DNA of 63,596 nt from JBBQKF01 sp038326615. Lineage in GTDB: Bacteria > Bacillota > Clostridia > Saccharofermentanales > UBA5734. Positions within the stretch are counted from its first letter, which is position 1; the number at the start of each line of letters is the position of its first letter. Made by a program: the position numbers and the translations under genes. Of the stretch, positions 17,611 through 27,620 are shown piece after piece. The stretch covers positions 1 through 63,596 of the forward strand of contig JBBQKF010000006.1 of the NCBI GenBank assembly GCA_038326615.1, in the 5' to 3' direction. Under the pieces are notes generated by a model. It worked only from the letters and a program-made list of their open reading frames with translations, had not been told where the DNA came from and made no database searches.

Positions 17611-18534
17611 TCAATGACTTCGAAACCCTTCACCTAGCACTTCACGGACATCAGTCATAATAACGAAAGCATGTGGATCCACACTTTTGACTAAAGACTT
17701 TAATTTTGGAATCTGCTTACGGTCAAGCACACAAAGCAAGACTTTTTTGTCAGTTCCAGTAAACATTCCTGTGCCGTTAAGCCCAGTCACACCGCGGTCA
17801 ATCTCAGACATTATTTTCGTTGAAATAATCTGCGATTCGTTCGAAATAACAAAAACCGCTTTGGCATAATCGACGCCTTCTAGGATTGTATCGATTACTT
17901 TTGAACAAATATAAATTGTAATTATTGCATAAAGCCCTATAAGGAAACTTCTAAAAGCTATTGCTGCCATAACAACAACCATTCCATCTATAACGAGTAG
18001 TATCTTGCCGACTGTAAAATGTGGTACAAAGTGGTGAACCATCTGTGCTGCAAGGTCTGTGCCTCCGGTTGTAGCCCCTGCCCGGAAAACTATTCCAAGC
18101 CCAATTCCCATTAAAACGCCACCAAATACACAGTACAGCATCAAGTTTGAATTAACGCCTGTATCAGAAATCCCGCCTAGGAAACTCCCAACAAATTTGC
18201 TTGTAAAAGGCTCTAACACATCAATAAAAACTGATAGCAAAACGGTACTAAAAAGTGTTTTGATTAAAAATCTTCTGCCAACGATTTTCATTCCACCTAT
18301 AAAAAGCGGAATGTTAATAATAAGTATTAATGTACCAACTGGTATTTTTGAATTGGTCAGATAAAATATAACAGTTGCGATTCCCGTTATACCACCGGGT
18401 GCGATTTTATATGGAAACAAGAAAATATCAATGGCACAAGCTGCAATTAAACATCCGATAACCAAAAATGCATATTCTTTTATCCTTAAAAACTCATTCT
18501 TAACTATTTTCACAGGGTTTTGAATTTTATTCAT
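17611..18534 (-). CDS. YitT family membrane protein (DUF161 plus DUF2179)
   Basis: This 307-residue protein has an N-terminal domain of five to six transmembrane helices (YitT_membrane; PYKIAPGGITGIATV and GIVFRAGATTGGTDL are the internal DUF161 repeats) and a cytoplasmic DUF2179 domain of about 80 residues (SQIISTKIMSEIDRGVTGLNGTGMFTGTDKKVLLCVLDR). The family is widespread in Bacillota in several copies per genome. Its transport role is unproven. It is monocistronic and divergent from tRNA-Val. Confidence 0.92.
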   Translation of the reverse strand: MNKIQNPVKIVKNEFLRIKEYAFLVIGCLIAACAIDIFLFPYKIAPGGITGIATVIFYLTNSKIPVGTLILIINIPLFIGGMKIVGRRFLIKTLFSTVLLSVFIDVLEPFTSKFVGSFLGGISDTGVNSNLMLYCVFGGVLMGIGLGIVFRAGATTGGTDLAAQMVHHFVPHFTVGKILLVIDGMVVVMAAIAFRSFLIGLYAIITIYICSKVIDTILEGVDYAKAVFVISNESQIISTKIMSEIDRGVTGLNGTGMFTGTDKKVLLCVLDRKQIPKLKSLVKSVDPHAFVIMTDVREVLGEGFRSH

Positions 18535-18662
18535 GAATATGTCCTTTCGATTGTGTCGTTTGCCCGAAATTCATTGTAACATTTTACAGGTAGTGTTTCA
18601 ATCAGAAAAATCAACTCAAAAATTTTGCATTTGATGTTTATTTGTGCTAGAATTGTAAAAAT

Positions 18663-18739
18663 GGAAGCATAGCTCAGCTGGTTAGAGCGCTTGCCTCACA
18701 CGCAAGAGGTCGCAGGTTCAAGTCCTGCTGTTTTCACCA
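18663..18739 (+). tRNA. tRNA-Val (anticodon CAC)
   Basis: This is a 77-nt cloverleaf with encoded CCA. Acceptor GGAAGCA pairs with TGTTTTC. The D arm contains AGCTCAGCTGGTTAGAGC, the anticodon stem is CTTGC/GCAAG with loop CTCACAC (anticodon CAC, reading GTG), and the T arm is GCAGGTTCAAGTCCTGC. Several acceptor pairs are G-U wobbles. A terminator follows directly. Confidence 0.93.
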
Positions 18740-18746
18740 GACGTAT

Positions 18747-18790
18747 AAGCCTTATGGGGATTGCATTCGCAGACTTCATAGGGCTTTTTT
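18747..18790 (+). terminator. Rho-independent terminator after tRNA-Val
   Basis: The stem AAGCCTTATG / CATAGGGCTT encloses a 20-nt loop and is followed by TTTTTT. It lies 7 bp beyond the CCA end. A single REP-like sequence (GGGACAGGAGCCATGGTGAA) follows at 18828-18847. Confidence 0.85.
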
Positions 18791-18935
18791 GCATAAAAAC
18801 GCCTCACTTAATGTTAATTTTATCTCAGGGACAGGAGCCATGGTGAATTTTCAGTAATATAATAAAGAAATTATTTCGAATTATCATGTTATAATAATAA
18901 GGATGTCTTCATTTTTTATACAGGAGGACCCTTAC

Positions 18936-21197
18936 GTGAAAACTTATGTGCCCGAATATATGATATCCCCTTTTGAAAAACAAGGTGTTTTGACAAGTTC
19001 TCTTATTTATGCAATTCATACTGATCTTGCTTTAGATGCTGATGATTGCGATGTCTATACAGCATTTGATGGCGAGAAGCTTTATATTTTATATGGCGAT
19101 GAGAAAATAACAAGAACTAAAGGTGCAAGAAAGTTGGCAACAACTTTTGAATCTCGTGAATTTGTGGTTATTGTGCTAGATAACAATGACGTTTTGACTG
19201 TCGAAAAGTTGTTATCCACAGGCAGGCTTTGTGTAGAAAAAGAAGGCGAGTCAAAAGTTCTTCTTTTATTTTCACTTGGGTACTTATCTGTTGTTCAAAA
19301 ACTTATTAAAGTTATTCAAAATTTGAAAGATGGAAAGCTTGCACTTCAAGATGTAAATATTGATGAAGACCTGTTTTGCGCAAAATGCGGCACTCGTTAT
19401 CCTGAGCCCGAACGCAAAATATGTCCGAAGTGCATTGATAAAAGTTCTATAACGCTGCGCCTGATGGGGTTTTTTAAAAGTTATTGGAAGAAAGTTCTCT
19501 TGGTTTTCATAATAATGTTAGCAGGCTCAGTTTTCTCAATATTTTCACCTCTCCTTGGCACGAAGTTTCTTTTTGACGAAGTTTTAACTAAGAATGGAAG
19601 TTATTATGGAGCTATACTCTTTTGCGTTTTACTGATTTTTCTTGTTAGATTAATAACTGTAGCTCTTAACATTCTTTACTCGTATGTGCTTGCTAAGGTT
19701 GTACCATGGATTGTATTTGATCTGAAACTGAGAATCTTTGAAGCGATGCAGCGCCTGTCCGTAGGTTTTTATACATCAAAAAGAACTGGCTCTTTGATGA
19801 ACCGCGTTAATCGAGATGCCAACAATATTTATTGGTTCTTCATTGATGGAGTTCCCTTTGTTATCGTAAATTTACTTACTCTTGCTGGCGTAATTGCCTT
19901 GATGTGTGTTTTGAATATTAAGCTTGCTGCTGTCTGTATAGTAATTCTGCCTGTTTCAATTCTCATGTTTCGTCTTCTTTGGGGTGTTTTCAGGCGTTAC
20001 CATCACAAGAATTGGGTTTACAGCTCTAACCTTAACTCTATGGTAGGAGATTCAGTCAATGGTCAACGAGTTATTAAAGCCTTTGCTAGAGAAAATGAAG
20101 AATCAGAAAGATTTTCTGACATGTCGGGCAAACAAGCTGGAGTTGAAATAAACTCTCTAAACACTGGTTTTACTGCTTTCCCTCTTATATACCTTTTTAT
20201 GTTTTTAGGGCAGGTAGTCATTACAGGTTTTGGTGGAATTATGGTTTTGAATAAGGAAATCACCTTAGGTACGCTCCTTACATTCATTGCATATCTTTCA
20301 ATGTTATACGGACCACTTGAATTCATGTCATGGGTTTCAAACTGGTGGGCAAGGTGTGTCGACTCTGCACAACGTGTTTTTGAAATTATAGATGCAATTC
20401 CTGACATTGCTGACCCTATATCCCCTTCTGTAATTGATTCGATTAAGGGTGATATAGAAATTTTTGGTGTTAAATTCGAGTATGATCCTGCAACACCTGT
20501 TCTTAAAGGATTGGATCTTAGTGTCAAAGCAGGTCAAATGCTAGGAATTGTAGGTAAAACAGGTGCCGGTAAATCAACTTTGGCGAACCTTATTGCAAGA
20601 CTCTATGATGTTACTGAAGGATCAATTCATATTGATGGCATTAATGTTAAAGATTTACCACTAAAGCAATTACGGCAAAGTGTTGGAATTGTATCACAGG
20701 ATATCTACCTTTTTATTGGTACAATTGCAGATAACATAAGGTATGCAATTCCACAAGCAGGAATTGAGGAAGTAATTCTAGCAGCAAAGGCAGCCTCGGC
20801 GCATGATTTTATAATGCTTTTACCTGATGCATACGAAACAAAAGTTGGTGCTGGCGGACAGGATTTATCCGGAGGTGAAAAACAACGCCTTTCTATAGCA
20901 AGAACAATTCTGCAAAACCCAAAAATTCTAATACTAGATGAAGCAACTGCTGCTATGGACACAGAAACAGAAGCTAGCATTCAGAAAGCATTGTCCGCGC
21001 TTCAAAAAGGTAGAACAACGATTGCTATTGCTCATAGACTTTCAACTTTACGCGATGCAGACATGCTTGCAGTAATCAATGATGGGAAAATAAGTGAGAG
21101 TGGGACACACCCCGAGTTATTACTCATAAAGGGTGAATATCACAAGCTTTATAACATACAACAAGAAGGCCTTAAAACAATTAACATGGAGTCCTAA
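18936..21197 (+). CDS. ABC exporter half-transporter with N-terminal extension and zinc ribbon
   Basis: This is a fused permease-ATPase of about 753 residues. The order is an N-terminal soluble domain (~140 residues), a zinc ribbon (CAKCG...CPKC), six transmembrane helices from about residue 180, then an ATPase with Walker A GKTGAGKST, signature DLSGGEKQ, Walker B ILILDEATAAMD and H-loop IAHRLSTL. The architecture matches ABC transporters that accompany DUF1854 proteins, some found at cyanophycin loci. I chose GTG at 18936 because AGGAGG lies 8 bp upstream; an in-frame ATG at 18903 has no good site. The DUF1854 gene follows by 22 bp, so they are co-transcribed. The substrate is unknown. Confidence 0.88.
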   Translation: MKTYVPEYMISPFEKQGVLTSSLIYAIHTDLALDADDCDVYTAFDGEKLYILYGDEKITRTKGARKLATTFESREFVVIVLDNNDVLTVEKLLSTGRLCVEKEGESKVLLLFSLGYLSVVQKLIKVIQNLKDGKLALQDVNIDEDLFCAKCGTRYPEPERKICPKCIDKSSITLRLMGFFKSYWKKVLLVFIIMLAGSVFSIFSPLLGTKFLFDEVLTKNGSYYGAILFCVLLIFLVRLITVALNILYSYVLAKVVPWIVFDLKLRIFEAMQRLSVGFYTSKRTGSLMNRVNRDANNIYWFFIDGVPFVIVNLLTLAGVIALMCVLNIKLAAVCIVILPVSILMFRLLWGVFRRYHHKNWVYSSNLNSMVGDSVNGQRVIKAFARENEESERFSDMSGKQAGVEINSLNTGFTAFPLIYLFMFLGQVVITGFGGIMVLNKEITLGTLLTFIAYLSMLYGPLEFMSWVSNWWARCVDSAQRVFEIIDAIPDIADPISPSVIDSIKGDIEIFGVKFEYDPATPVLKGLDLSVKAGQMLGIVGKTGAGKSTLANLIARLYDVTEGSIHIDGINVKDLPLKQLRQSVGIVSQDIYLFIGTIADNIRYAIPQAGIEEVILAAKAASAHDFIMLLPDAYETKVGAGGQDLSGGEKQRLSIARTILQNPKILILDEATAAMDTETEASIQKALSALQKGRTTIAIAHRLSTLRDADMLAVINDGKISESGTHPELLLIKGEYHKLYNIQQEGLKTINMES

Positions 21198-21219
21198 AAC
21201 GCATAAACTGGAGGCAAAA

Positions 21220-21765
21220 ATGGAAAATTCAAACGAAACTCAAGCATTAAATCTTTCTGATTCAATCGATATTGGTCTATTAGATGTGGGAAAGACAAAT
21301 TTCTACACCACTAAAGGTGGATTCACAGCTCTTAAATATGAAGATACTGATTATGGTCGGGTCACATTGAGACGTGCTCTGCCTTCTTCTAATCCCATGA
21401 GTTATATTTCAGTTGCAAATAAAGAGAATAAGGAAATCGGCATATTAAAGTCTGTTTTCGATTTGAATCCGGAACAACAGAAAATTATCATTAACGAACT
21501 GAATAAAAGGTATTATTGCCCTCAGGTTTATGAGATTAAATCAGTTAAGGAGAAATTGGGCTATGTCTATTTTGAATTTCTTATCGGTCACGATAACGTA
21601 AGATATGTTAAAAACTGTGCAGTCAAAGATGTAAGCCGAAACATTAGGATGCTTGGCGATAAGGAGCTATTAATCTTTGATGTTGATGGCAATCGCTATG
21701 CTGTAAAATCTCTCGAAGCCCTTGACAAGAAAAGCATTAAACGGCTTGAACCTTTCCTTTTTTAG
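21220..21765 (+). CDS. DUF1854 domain protein
   Basis: This 181-residue soluble protein has a DUF1854-like pattern: FTALKYEDTDYGRVTLRRALPSS, ISVANKENKEIGILKSVFDL, ELNKRYYCPQVYEIKSVKEKLGYVYFEF, and VKDVSRNIRMLGDKELLIFDVDGNRYAVKS. The start at 21220 has GGAGG 6 bp upstream. It sits between two ABC exporter genes whose N-terminal regions are themselves soluble domains. In Proteobacteria the family accompanies an ABC transporter at cyanophycin loci, but no cyanophycin synthetase is present here. Its role in coupling or substrate recognition is unproven. Confidence 0.85.
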   Translation: MENSNETQALNLSDSIDIGLLDVGKTNFYTTKGGFTALKYEDTDYGRVTLRRALPSSNPMSYISVANKENKEIGILKSVFDLNPEQQKIIINELNKRYYCPQVYEIKSVKEKLGYVYFEFLIGHDNVRYVKNCAVKDVSRNIRMLGDKELLIFDVDGNRYAVKSLEALDKKSIKRLEPFLF

Positions 21766-21899
21766 ACAATAACTGATTAGAAATTTATTAAACCACGTTG
21801 TTTACCAGTGAAAATAGCGTTGTTTGAAATTTTTAGACCTTACATCAGATATGGATTTTTTGCATCACCTTAACATCACTGGAGAAAATACGGTTTTAC

Positions 21900-24041
21900 A
21901 TGGGAAATTCACATATATTTAAATATGATCTTGATTTGGATATGCAACCAGTAAAAGGCTTGCTTACATTTAGTGAGGATACAAGAATTGTCGCACTTAT
22001 TAATGGAACAGAAAGCTTTAATGAATCAGCTGATAAAATTACAGAAACTATTGTTATGCCTGGAGTTGGGTGTGGACTAATATTTGCAAAGATGAAAGAT
22101 GGAAACGACTTAATACTTTGTCGATTTACAATGTCTGGAATAAAAGAGGCTGGAGAATTCTGCAAAATTGTCAATTTTTATATTCTTACAGGTAATTGTG
22201 TTATTCCTGAAGAAAAAATCAGACCTGTTTGCGACAAATGCGGACGAACATTAGCTGAAGGAATGAACATCTGTTTGTTTTGTTATAACAAAATTGGCGT
22301 TCTGAAACGTGCACTTGAACTTATGCGGCCATTTGCAAAAAAAATTATAACCGCAGAAATTTTTCTTACCATTGCATCAATTATTTATCTATTAGTACCA
22401 TTATTCAGTAGGTATCTGATTGATGACTATTTAAGGCCAATGAATGGAACTGCATTTCAGATATTGTCAATTGCAGCTGCGATGTTTATTGCCAGAACAT
22501 GCGGTGAGATCATTTTTATATTGAGTTCTCGTGTTTTCAATAAAGCAAGTATTCTTTACTCCACACATTTAAGGAATCAGGCATATGAGAAAATTCAGAA
22601 ATTATCTCTTAGTTCTTTGTCCAAAAGAACACCCGGAGACCTAATTCGAAGAGTAATGGAAGATACAAGCACTATTAAAGATTTTATTTCAGATGGCGGG
22701 CGATGGGCTATTGATCAGATAATAATGTTTGTTATCGTACTAATTATTCTGCTTTTTACTAACCCAATACTAACTTTAGTTGTTTTTATTCCAGTTCCAT
22801 TAGTTATGATAGCTCTTTCGCGCTTCTGGAAGCATATAAATTTAAGGTACGAAAAGCAATGGCGCAAAAACGCAAAGTGCCAGTCAATTCTTCATGATAT
22901 AATCAAAGGGATCCGCACGGTTAAGTCGTTTGGAAAAGAAGATGAAGAAATCAAGAAATTCTCTGACGCTACACGTGAACTTGCTGTTGTATCCTCTGAT
23001 AACGAAGCACTATGGGCAAGACTCTTCCCTTTACTTACATTTATTACAGGAATTGGTGAATTTTTGGTTTTATATTTCGGTGGTCGGGATATTCTTAATG
23101 GCACTCTTAGCTTTGGTGTTTTTGTTCAGTTTACAATGTATATTACTTACGTTTATGCACCACTGCGGTGGCTTGTTTCTTTCCCACGTTGGCTTGCCGA
23201 CGCAATGACTAGTATGGTAAAAGTATTTGAAATCATTGACGAGGAGCCGGATATCTCTTCAAGTAAAACCCCCCACGATGTGCCACTATCCGGCTCATTA
23301 AAATTTGAAGGGGTTACTTTTGGATATAAGTCGTATGAACCTGTTCTTAAGGGAATTGATATTGATATCAAACCTGGTGAAATGATAGGAATAGTTGGTC
23401 GTTCAGGAGCTGGAAAATCAACTTTAATCAATCTAATAATGCGACTTTACGACCCAGTTCAAGGGAAAATTTGTATTAATGGAACCGATATAAAAGATAT
23501 GTCGTTGAATCACCTGCACGAAAACATTGGCATTGTTTTTCAGGACACTTTTCTTTTTGCTGGTTCGATTTATGACAACATCGCATATGCTAAAACTGGA
23601 GCGACTCCAAACGAAGTAATCGCAGCAGCTAAAGTTGCAAATGCTCACGATTTCATAATGCAAACATCGGATGGTTATAATACTTTAATCGGAGAAAGTG
23701 GTTATTCGATTTCCGGAGGAGAAAGGCAAAGAATCTCTATTGCAAGAGCGATTATCAAAAATCCAGGTATTCTTATTTTAGATGAAGCAACCAGTTCCCT
23801 TGATGTTGAAACCGAATCTGTAATTCAGGAAAGCCTTTCAAGAATTGTAAAAGGGCGGACAACAATTGCGATTGCTCATCGGCTTTCAACTCTTCGCAGT
23901 GCGGACAGACTATTTGTTTTAGATAAAGGGGCGATTGCTGAATCTGGGACACATATCGAACTATTAAAACAAAAAGGAATTTATTACAAGCTTGTCATGG
24001 CACAGCGTCAGACGAGTAAAATTCCTGATGCTATTAATTAG
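21900..24041 (+). CDS. ABC exporter half-transporter with zinc ribbon (second of pair)
   Basis: This 713-residue paralogue of the exporter at 18936 has an N-terminal soluble domain of about 95 residues, a zinc ribbon (CDKCG...CLFCY), six transmembrane helices, and an ATPase with Walker A GRSGAGKST, signature SISGGERQ, Walker B ILILDEATSSLD and H-loop IAHRLSTL. Both nucleotide sites look intact, so neither partner is an obvious degenerate half; homodimers or a symmetric heterodimer are both possible. It lies 134 bp after the DUF1854 gene. The ribosome binding site (GGAG) is rather distant from the ATG. Confidence 0.88.
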   Translation: MGNSHIFKYDLDLDMQPVKGLLTFSEDTRIVALINGTESFNESADKITETIVMPGVGCGLIFAKMKDGNDLILCRFTMSGIKEAGEFCKIVNFYILTGNCVIPEEKIRPVCDKCGRTLAEGMNICLFCYNKIGVLKRALELMRPFAKKIITAEIFLTIASIIYLLVPLFSRYLIDDYLRPMNGTAFQILSIAAAMFIARTCGEIIFILSSRVFNKASILYSTHLRNQAYEKIQKLSLSSLSKRTPGDLIRRVMEDTSTIKDFISDGGRWAIDQIIMFVIVLIILLFTNPILTLVVFIPVPLVMIALSRFWKHINLRYEKQWRKNAKCQSILHDIIKGIRTVKSFGKEDEEIKKFSDATRELAVVSSDNEALWARLFPLLTFITGIGEFLVLYFGGRDILNGTLSFGVFVQFTMYITYVYAPLRWLVSFPRWLADAMTSMVKVFEIIDEEPDISSSKTPHDVPLSGSLKFEGVTFGYKSYEPVLKGIDIDIKPGEMIGIVGRSGAGKSTLINLIMRLYDPVQGKICINGTDIKDMSLNHLHENIGIVFQDTFLFAGSIYDNIAYAKTGATPNEVIAAAKVANAHDFIMQTSDGYNTLIGESGYSISGGERQRISIARAIIKNPGILILDEATSSLDVETESVIQESLSRIVKGRTTIAIAHRLSTLRSADRLFVLDKGAIAESGTHIELLKQKGIYYKLVMAQRQTSKIPDAIN

Positions 24042-24214
24042 CTGCTGAGAATGATTTATTAAGATTTACTTACTATTGAATTTAAGTGAGTTTTTTTTAA
24101 AATGTGTCCAAATTTCGTTCAACGATCAAAAGCAACTTTGGTCCGGGGAATAAAATTACTCAAATAACTTTAGCATAAAAAGAAAAACTTTTTTTAACCA
24201 CAAGATGCAATTTT

Positions 24215-24381
24215 GGTTCGGGTGTCAAAAGCAACAAAGTAGTGATAGGTGATAAATGTTTATGAAATCGCCAAATATTGGCAATTACAAGCAATCTGGC
24301 ATTTGAAATCTTTTAAAGTCAACGTAGAGCAAAATCTGACTAATCACAATAAATAAAAAATATGCTTTTGACACCCGAACC
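24215..24381. mobile_element. MITE-like element, family A, copy A2 (6-bp target duplication)
   Basis: This 167-bp element has near-perfect terminal inverted repeats (GGTTCGGGTGTCAAAAGCA / TGCTTTTGACACCCGAACC). It is flanked by AATTTT on both sides (24209-24214, 24382-24387 read as AATTTT), a 6-bp direct duplication. Its interior is closely similar to copy A3 at 52488. A decayed end (GATCAAAAGCAACTTTGG, near 24124) lies upstream. It occupies the 524-bp gap before the MacA-like gene, which holds no other feature except an A/T-rich promoter region. Confidence 0.85.
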
Positions 24382-24565
24382 AATTTTATAGCACAAATTA
24401 ATTTATGTTATTTTTATGAAGAAATACCGAACATTTGGTTAATATATTGTGTGTTCTTCTTCTTTGTCTTTTTAATTGTATTTTTGTAGTGTATAATTGT
24501 AATCAATCATGAAATTTGAATTAATTTTTGTCAATTAAAAACTTAGGAAACAAGGAGGCAGTAAA

Positions 24566-26191
24566 ATGTCATTTAAAAATACAAACACAGAGAATCGTGT
24601 CAGAAGAAGAATTTTCATTGGAATAGCAGTTGCATTAGTTTTAAGCTTTTTGGTTTATTACTTTTTTCTTAAAGGGCCAGCTCCCTACAAAGTTACAATA
24701 GCAGATTTACAGGCAGGAGACATCTCAAGCAAGATGTATGTTAAAGCTCAAATAAAGCCAGGAGCATCTATTTCTCAAACTATTAAAATCAAACAAAAAG
24801 TTCTTGCAGTAAATGTTAAGCCTGGTGATCAGGTAAATAAAGGTGATATTCTCATGACTCTTGACAGGCAGGAGGTACAGGTACAATATGACAATGCTAA
24901 AAAATCAAGAATAAGCATAGAAAATTCAAACGCCGCTAAGAAAAAAGCAGCTGCAGCAGACAGTATTAAACAGGCAGCACAGCAAAAAGAATATTCGAAG
25001 CAAGTAAGTAACCTTACCGGTGCACTAACACGAATTGTTACAAATATTGCCCTTTTATCGGCAACCCCATCAACAAATTCAACCTTTCAATCTGATCTTG
25101 CAAAAATAATTCAAGATCAACTTGCGAATTATAATCCTAATTCACCTAATGCTCAACAACAGATACAAGATCTGATAACTGCAATAACAAGTAGTGTAAG
25201 TGTTTCCCAGAATCCACAGTATCAGACCATCCTTGCAAATCTCAATAAAGATATTGCAATTCTTAATGCATCTTTACCTAAGGTTCTTACGGGGCTTGGA
25301 GGGGGTGTAACTTCTGGCCTTACATCGGGTTTGACCTCTGGACTTGCTGTATCTCCAGATTTAATTAATCAGTTAAAAATGCTTGGTTTAAATGTATCTG
25401 ACCCTCTTGTTTCAGCAATTCAGCAAGAAAAATCAGCGAAAGAGGCACTGGATAATTCAGTTATTGAATTAATTTCAGGAATGTCTGGTATTGTAGCTGA
25501 AGTGAATGCAACCCCTGGTTCATATATTGGAACAGATACTACCCAGAGCAGTTCATCGGTAAACAGCCTTTTGTCAGGTGCACTAGGAGATCTTTCACAA
25601 CTCGGTTTGTCGAATAATTCTGCCTCAACCAAACCTGCTATTACTATTTATGATAATCTAAATCCAAAAGCTGTATTTCAGATAAGTCAATTCGACTCAA
25701 CAAGAATCGATAAAGGGATGTCTGTTGATTATCAGCAAAATGGACACACTTACAATGGAACAGTCACATTTAAATCAAAATTTGTCGCAGACAGTAGTCT
25801 AGGGAGCAACGCTGCAAGCAGCCTTTTACAACAAGCAGGAATCGTCGGCCTTACTGGGCAGGAACCTCAATTGCTTGTTGAAATGAATATTTTAGGCTCA
25901 AATCTTACAGATCTAACATTAGGGTTTTTGATCGATGCCGAAATAAACACTGCTTCTGCAAAAAATGTAATTAAGTTGCCTGCGCAGGCTATGCGAAAAG
26001 AAATTAGCAGTTATTATGTATTTGTAGTTGATGAAAATAACCGTCTTGTCAAAAAGAATTTTGTTCCTGGAATTCAATCGGACATGTATGTCGAAGTTTT
26101 ATCGGGACTTACTGCAGCTGACAAAGTTGTTACGAATCCTACCAACACTATGGTCGAGGGTCAGAAAGTCAGCTTGCAGGGAGGTAAATAA
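24566..26191 (+). CDS. HlyD/MacA-like efflux adaptor protein
   Basis: This 541-residue membrane-fusion protein has an N-terminal transmembrane anchor (IFIGIAVALVLSFLVYYFF), a barrel-sandwich half motif (VLAVNVKPGDQVNKGDILMTLDRQEV), a long Gln/Asn/Ser-rich helical section, a repetitive Gly-Leu-Thr-Ser stretch (SGLTSGLTSGLA), the second sandwich half (GMSGIVAEVNATPGSYI) and a C-terminal beta-barrel/RND-type end. AGGAGG lies 8 bp before the ATG. Its stop overlaps the start of the permease gene by one base, so the two are translationally coupled. It would work at the outer face of the membrane in ABC-driven export. Confidence 0.9.
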   Translation: MSFKNTNTENRVRRRIFIGIAVALVLSFLVYYFFLKGPAPYKVTIADLQAGDISSKMYVKAQIKPGASISQTIKIKQKVLAVNVKPGDQVNKGDILMTLDRQEVQVQYDNAKKSRISIENSNAAKKKAAAADSIKQAAQQKEYSKQVSNLTGALTRIVTNIALLSATPSTNSTFQSDLAKIIQDQLANYNPNSPNAQQQIQDLITAITSSVSVSQNPQYQTILANLNKDIAILNASLPKVLTGLGGGVTSGLTSGLTSGLAVSPDLINQLKMLGLNVSDPLVSAIQQEKSAKEALDNSVIELISGMSGIVAEVNATPGSYIGTDTTQSSSSVNSLLSGALGDLSQLGLSNNSASTKPAITIYDNLNPKAVFQISQFDSTRIDKGMSVDYQQNGHTYNGTVTFKSKFVADSSLGSNAASSLLQQAGIVGLTGQEPQLLVEMNILGSNLTDLTLGFLIDAEINTASAKNVIKLPAQAMRKEISSYYVFVVDENNRLVKKNFVPGIQSDMYVEVLSGLTAADKVVTNPTNTMVEGQKVSLQGGK

Positions 26192-27450
26192 TGCTTCTTG
26201 AAAGTCTTAAAATGGCATATCACAGCCTAATCGAAAACAAAATGCGTGCTCTTCTTACAATGCTTGGCATTATTGTTGGAATTTCGTCTGTAATTGCAAT
26301 TGTTTCTCTTGGTGAAGGGGGTAAAAAAGAAATCCTTGGCCAGTTTGAACAGATTGGAGCATCGACTGTCATAATTCAGGTAAAAACTTCAAAAGCACAA
26401 GCCGGTGATTATTTTACACAAAGTGATATTGATGCAATCAGAAACAATCTCGACTCTGTTAAACATGTAACCGCACCAATCCAGACAGCCGGATACGCAT
26501 CAACAAAGCTTGACCGCAAACGGATATTTCTATCTGCTATTGACGTGGATTACAATGAATTTTCACCGCTAATAATTGTATACGGTAGGCAATTTACTGA
26601 TATTGAATATCAGGAAGCCTTTCCAGTAGTAATCATTGATCGTGCCGGTGCCCTAGCACTATTCGGCAGAGAAAATGCAGTTGGCGAAAAAGTTGATATT
26701 GAAAGCAAAGGAAAAATTTTAAGAACAACAGTTGTAGGTGTTTGCGAGTCAGTCACAACGCAATATGCTGGTCTAATCGGTGGTCTTAGCGGATTAGATG
26801 ATTCGGGAGATAGCAGGAACATCCCTGCTTTTGTTTATACACCCTTTTTGTCAGGCAGTCGCATTGTTTCAGGTGACAAGACAATCTCAATGCTTAACAT
26901 AATGTCTGTCACTCCTGAAAGAGTTGATGAAGCGGCGGCTGCGGCAATTCGTCTCGTAGAAATGAGACATGGCAACAGCGGTCGAGAGGTTTATCGCAGT
27001 CAGAACTTAGCTTCTATACTTGACCAGATAAACAATGTAATCAATATACTTACGATGTTTATAAGTGCTGTTGCAGCAATATCTCTATTAGTTGGTGGAA
27101 TTGGGGTTATGAATATCATGCTAGTTTCTGTAACTGAAAGAACGCGTGAAATCGGACTTCGCAAGGCAATTGGCGGAACCCCTTCAGATATTCTTCTGCA
27201 ATTCATAACTGAGTCAATTATTCTTACATTGTTTGGTGGTCTAATCGGAATTCTGTTTGGACTAGGCCTAGCATATGGAATTTCGTTTTTTATATCCTAT
27301 TCTGGAGTAGGAAATATAACTCCTGTATTAAGTTTCAAGGCAATATTCATCGCAGTTGCTTTTTCATCAGCAGTTGGTCTATTCTTCGGAATTTATCCTG
27401 CGCGTAAAGCATCAAAACTTAACCCGATTGACGCTCTAAGGCGTGAATAA
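26191..27450 (+). CDS. MacB-type ABC transporter permease without ATPase domain
   Basis: This 419-residue protein has an N-terminal transmembrane helix after the elbow motif (MAYHSLIENKMRALLTMLGIIVGI), a large extracytoplasmic MacB_PCD domain (about residues 45-260), and three C-terminal FtsX-type helices with the conserved GGIGVMNIMLVSVTERTREIG loop and PARKASKLNPIDALR end. E. coli MacB carries its ATPase on the same chain; here there is none. Bacillota usually place a separate ATPase gene between adaptor and permease, but in this window the two are directly joined. The ATPase must come from elsewhere. Confidence 0.92.
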   Translation: MLLESLKMAYHSLIENKMRALLTMLGIIVGISSVIAIVSLGEGGKKEILGQFEQIGASTVIIQVKTSKAQAGDYFTQSDIDAIRNNLDSVKHVTAPIQTAGYASTKLDRKRIFLSAIDVDYNEFSPLIIVYGRQFTDIEYQEAFPVVIIDRAGALALFGRENAVGEKVDIESKGKILRTTVVGVCESVTTQYAGLIGGLSGLDDSGDSRNIPAFVYTPFLSGSRIVSGDKTISMLNIMSVTPERVDEAAAAAIRLVEMRHGNSGREVYRSQNLASILDQINNVINILTMFISAVAAISLLVGGIGVMNIMLVSVTERTREIGLRKAIGGTPSDILLQFITESIILTLFGGLIGILFGLGLAYGISFFISYSGVGNITPVLSFKAIFIAVAFSSAVGLFFGIYPARKASKLNPIDALRRE

Positions 27451-27620
27451 TATGCCGATTTTGAAGCATTGAAATGTGTAAAATAAAAGAGAATAATCAA
27501 ATTCACCCTAAAATCACACAATAAACTACAATATTTCAGCGCATTTGCGCCTTCTATTTTTGTTATTTCTCTGATATACTCTCTGAGGATTATTTATTAT
27601 ATGAAAATAAGGAGAAATCA

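Noticed and set aside
21133..21219. Longer start for the DUF1854 protein
   Set aside because: The extra 29 residues overlap the end of the exporter gene, while the ATG at 21220 has a well-placed GGAGG.
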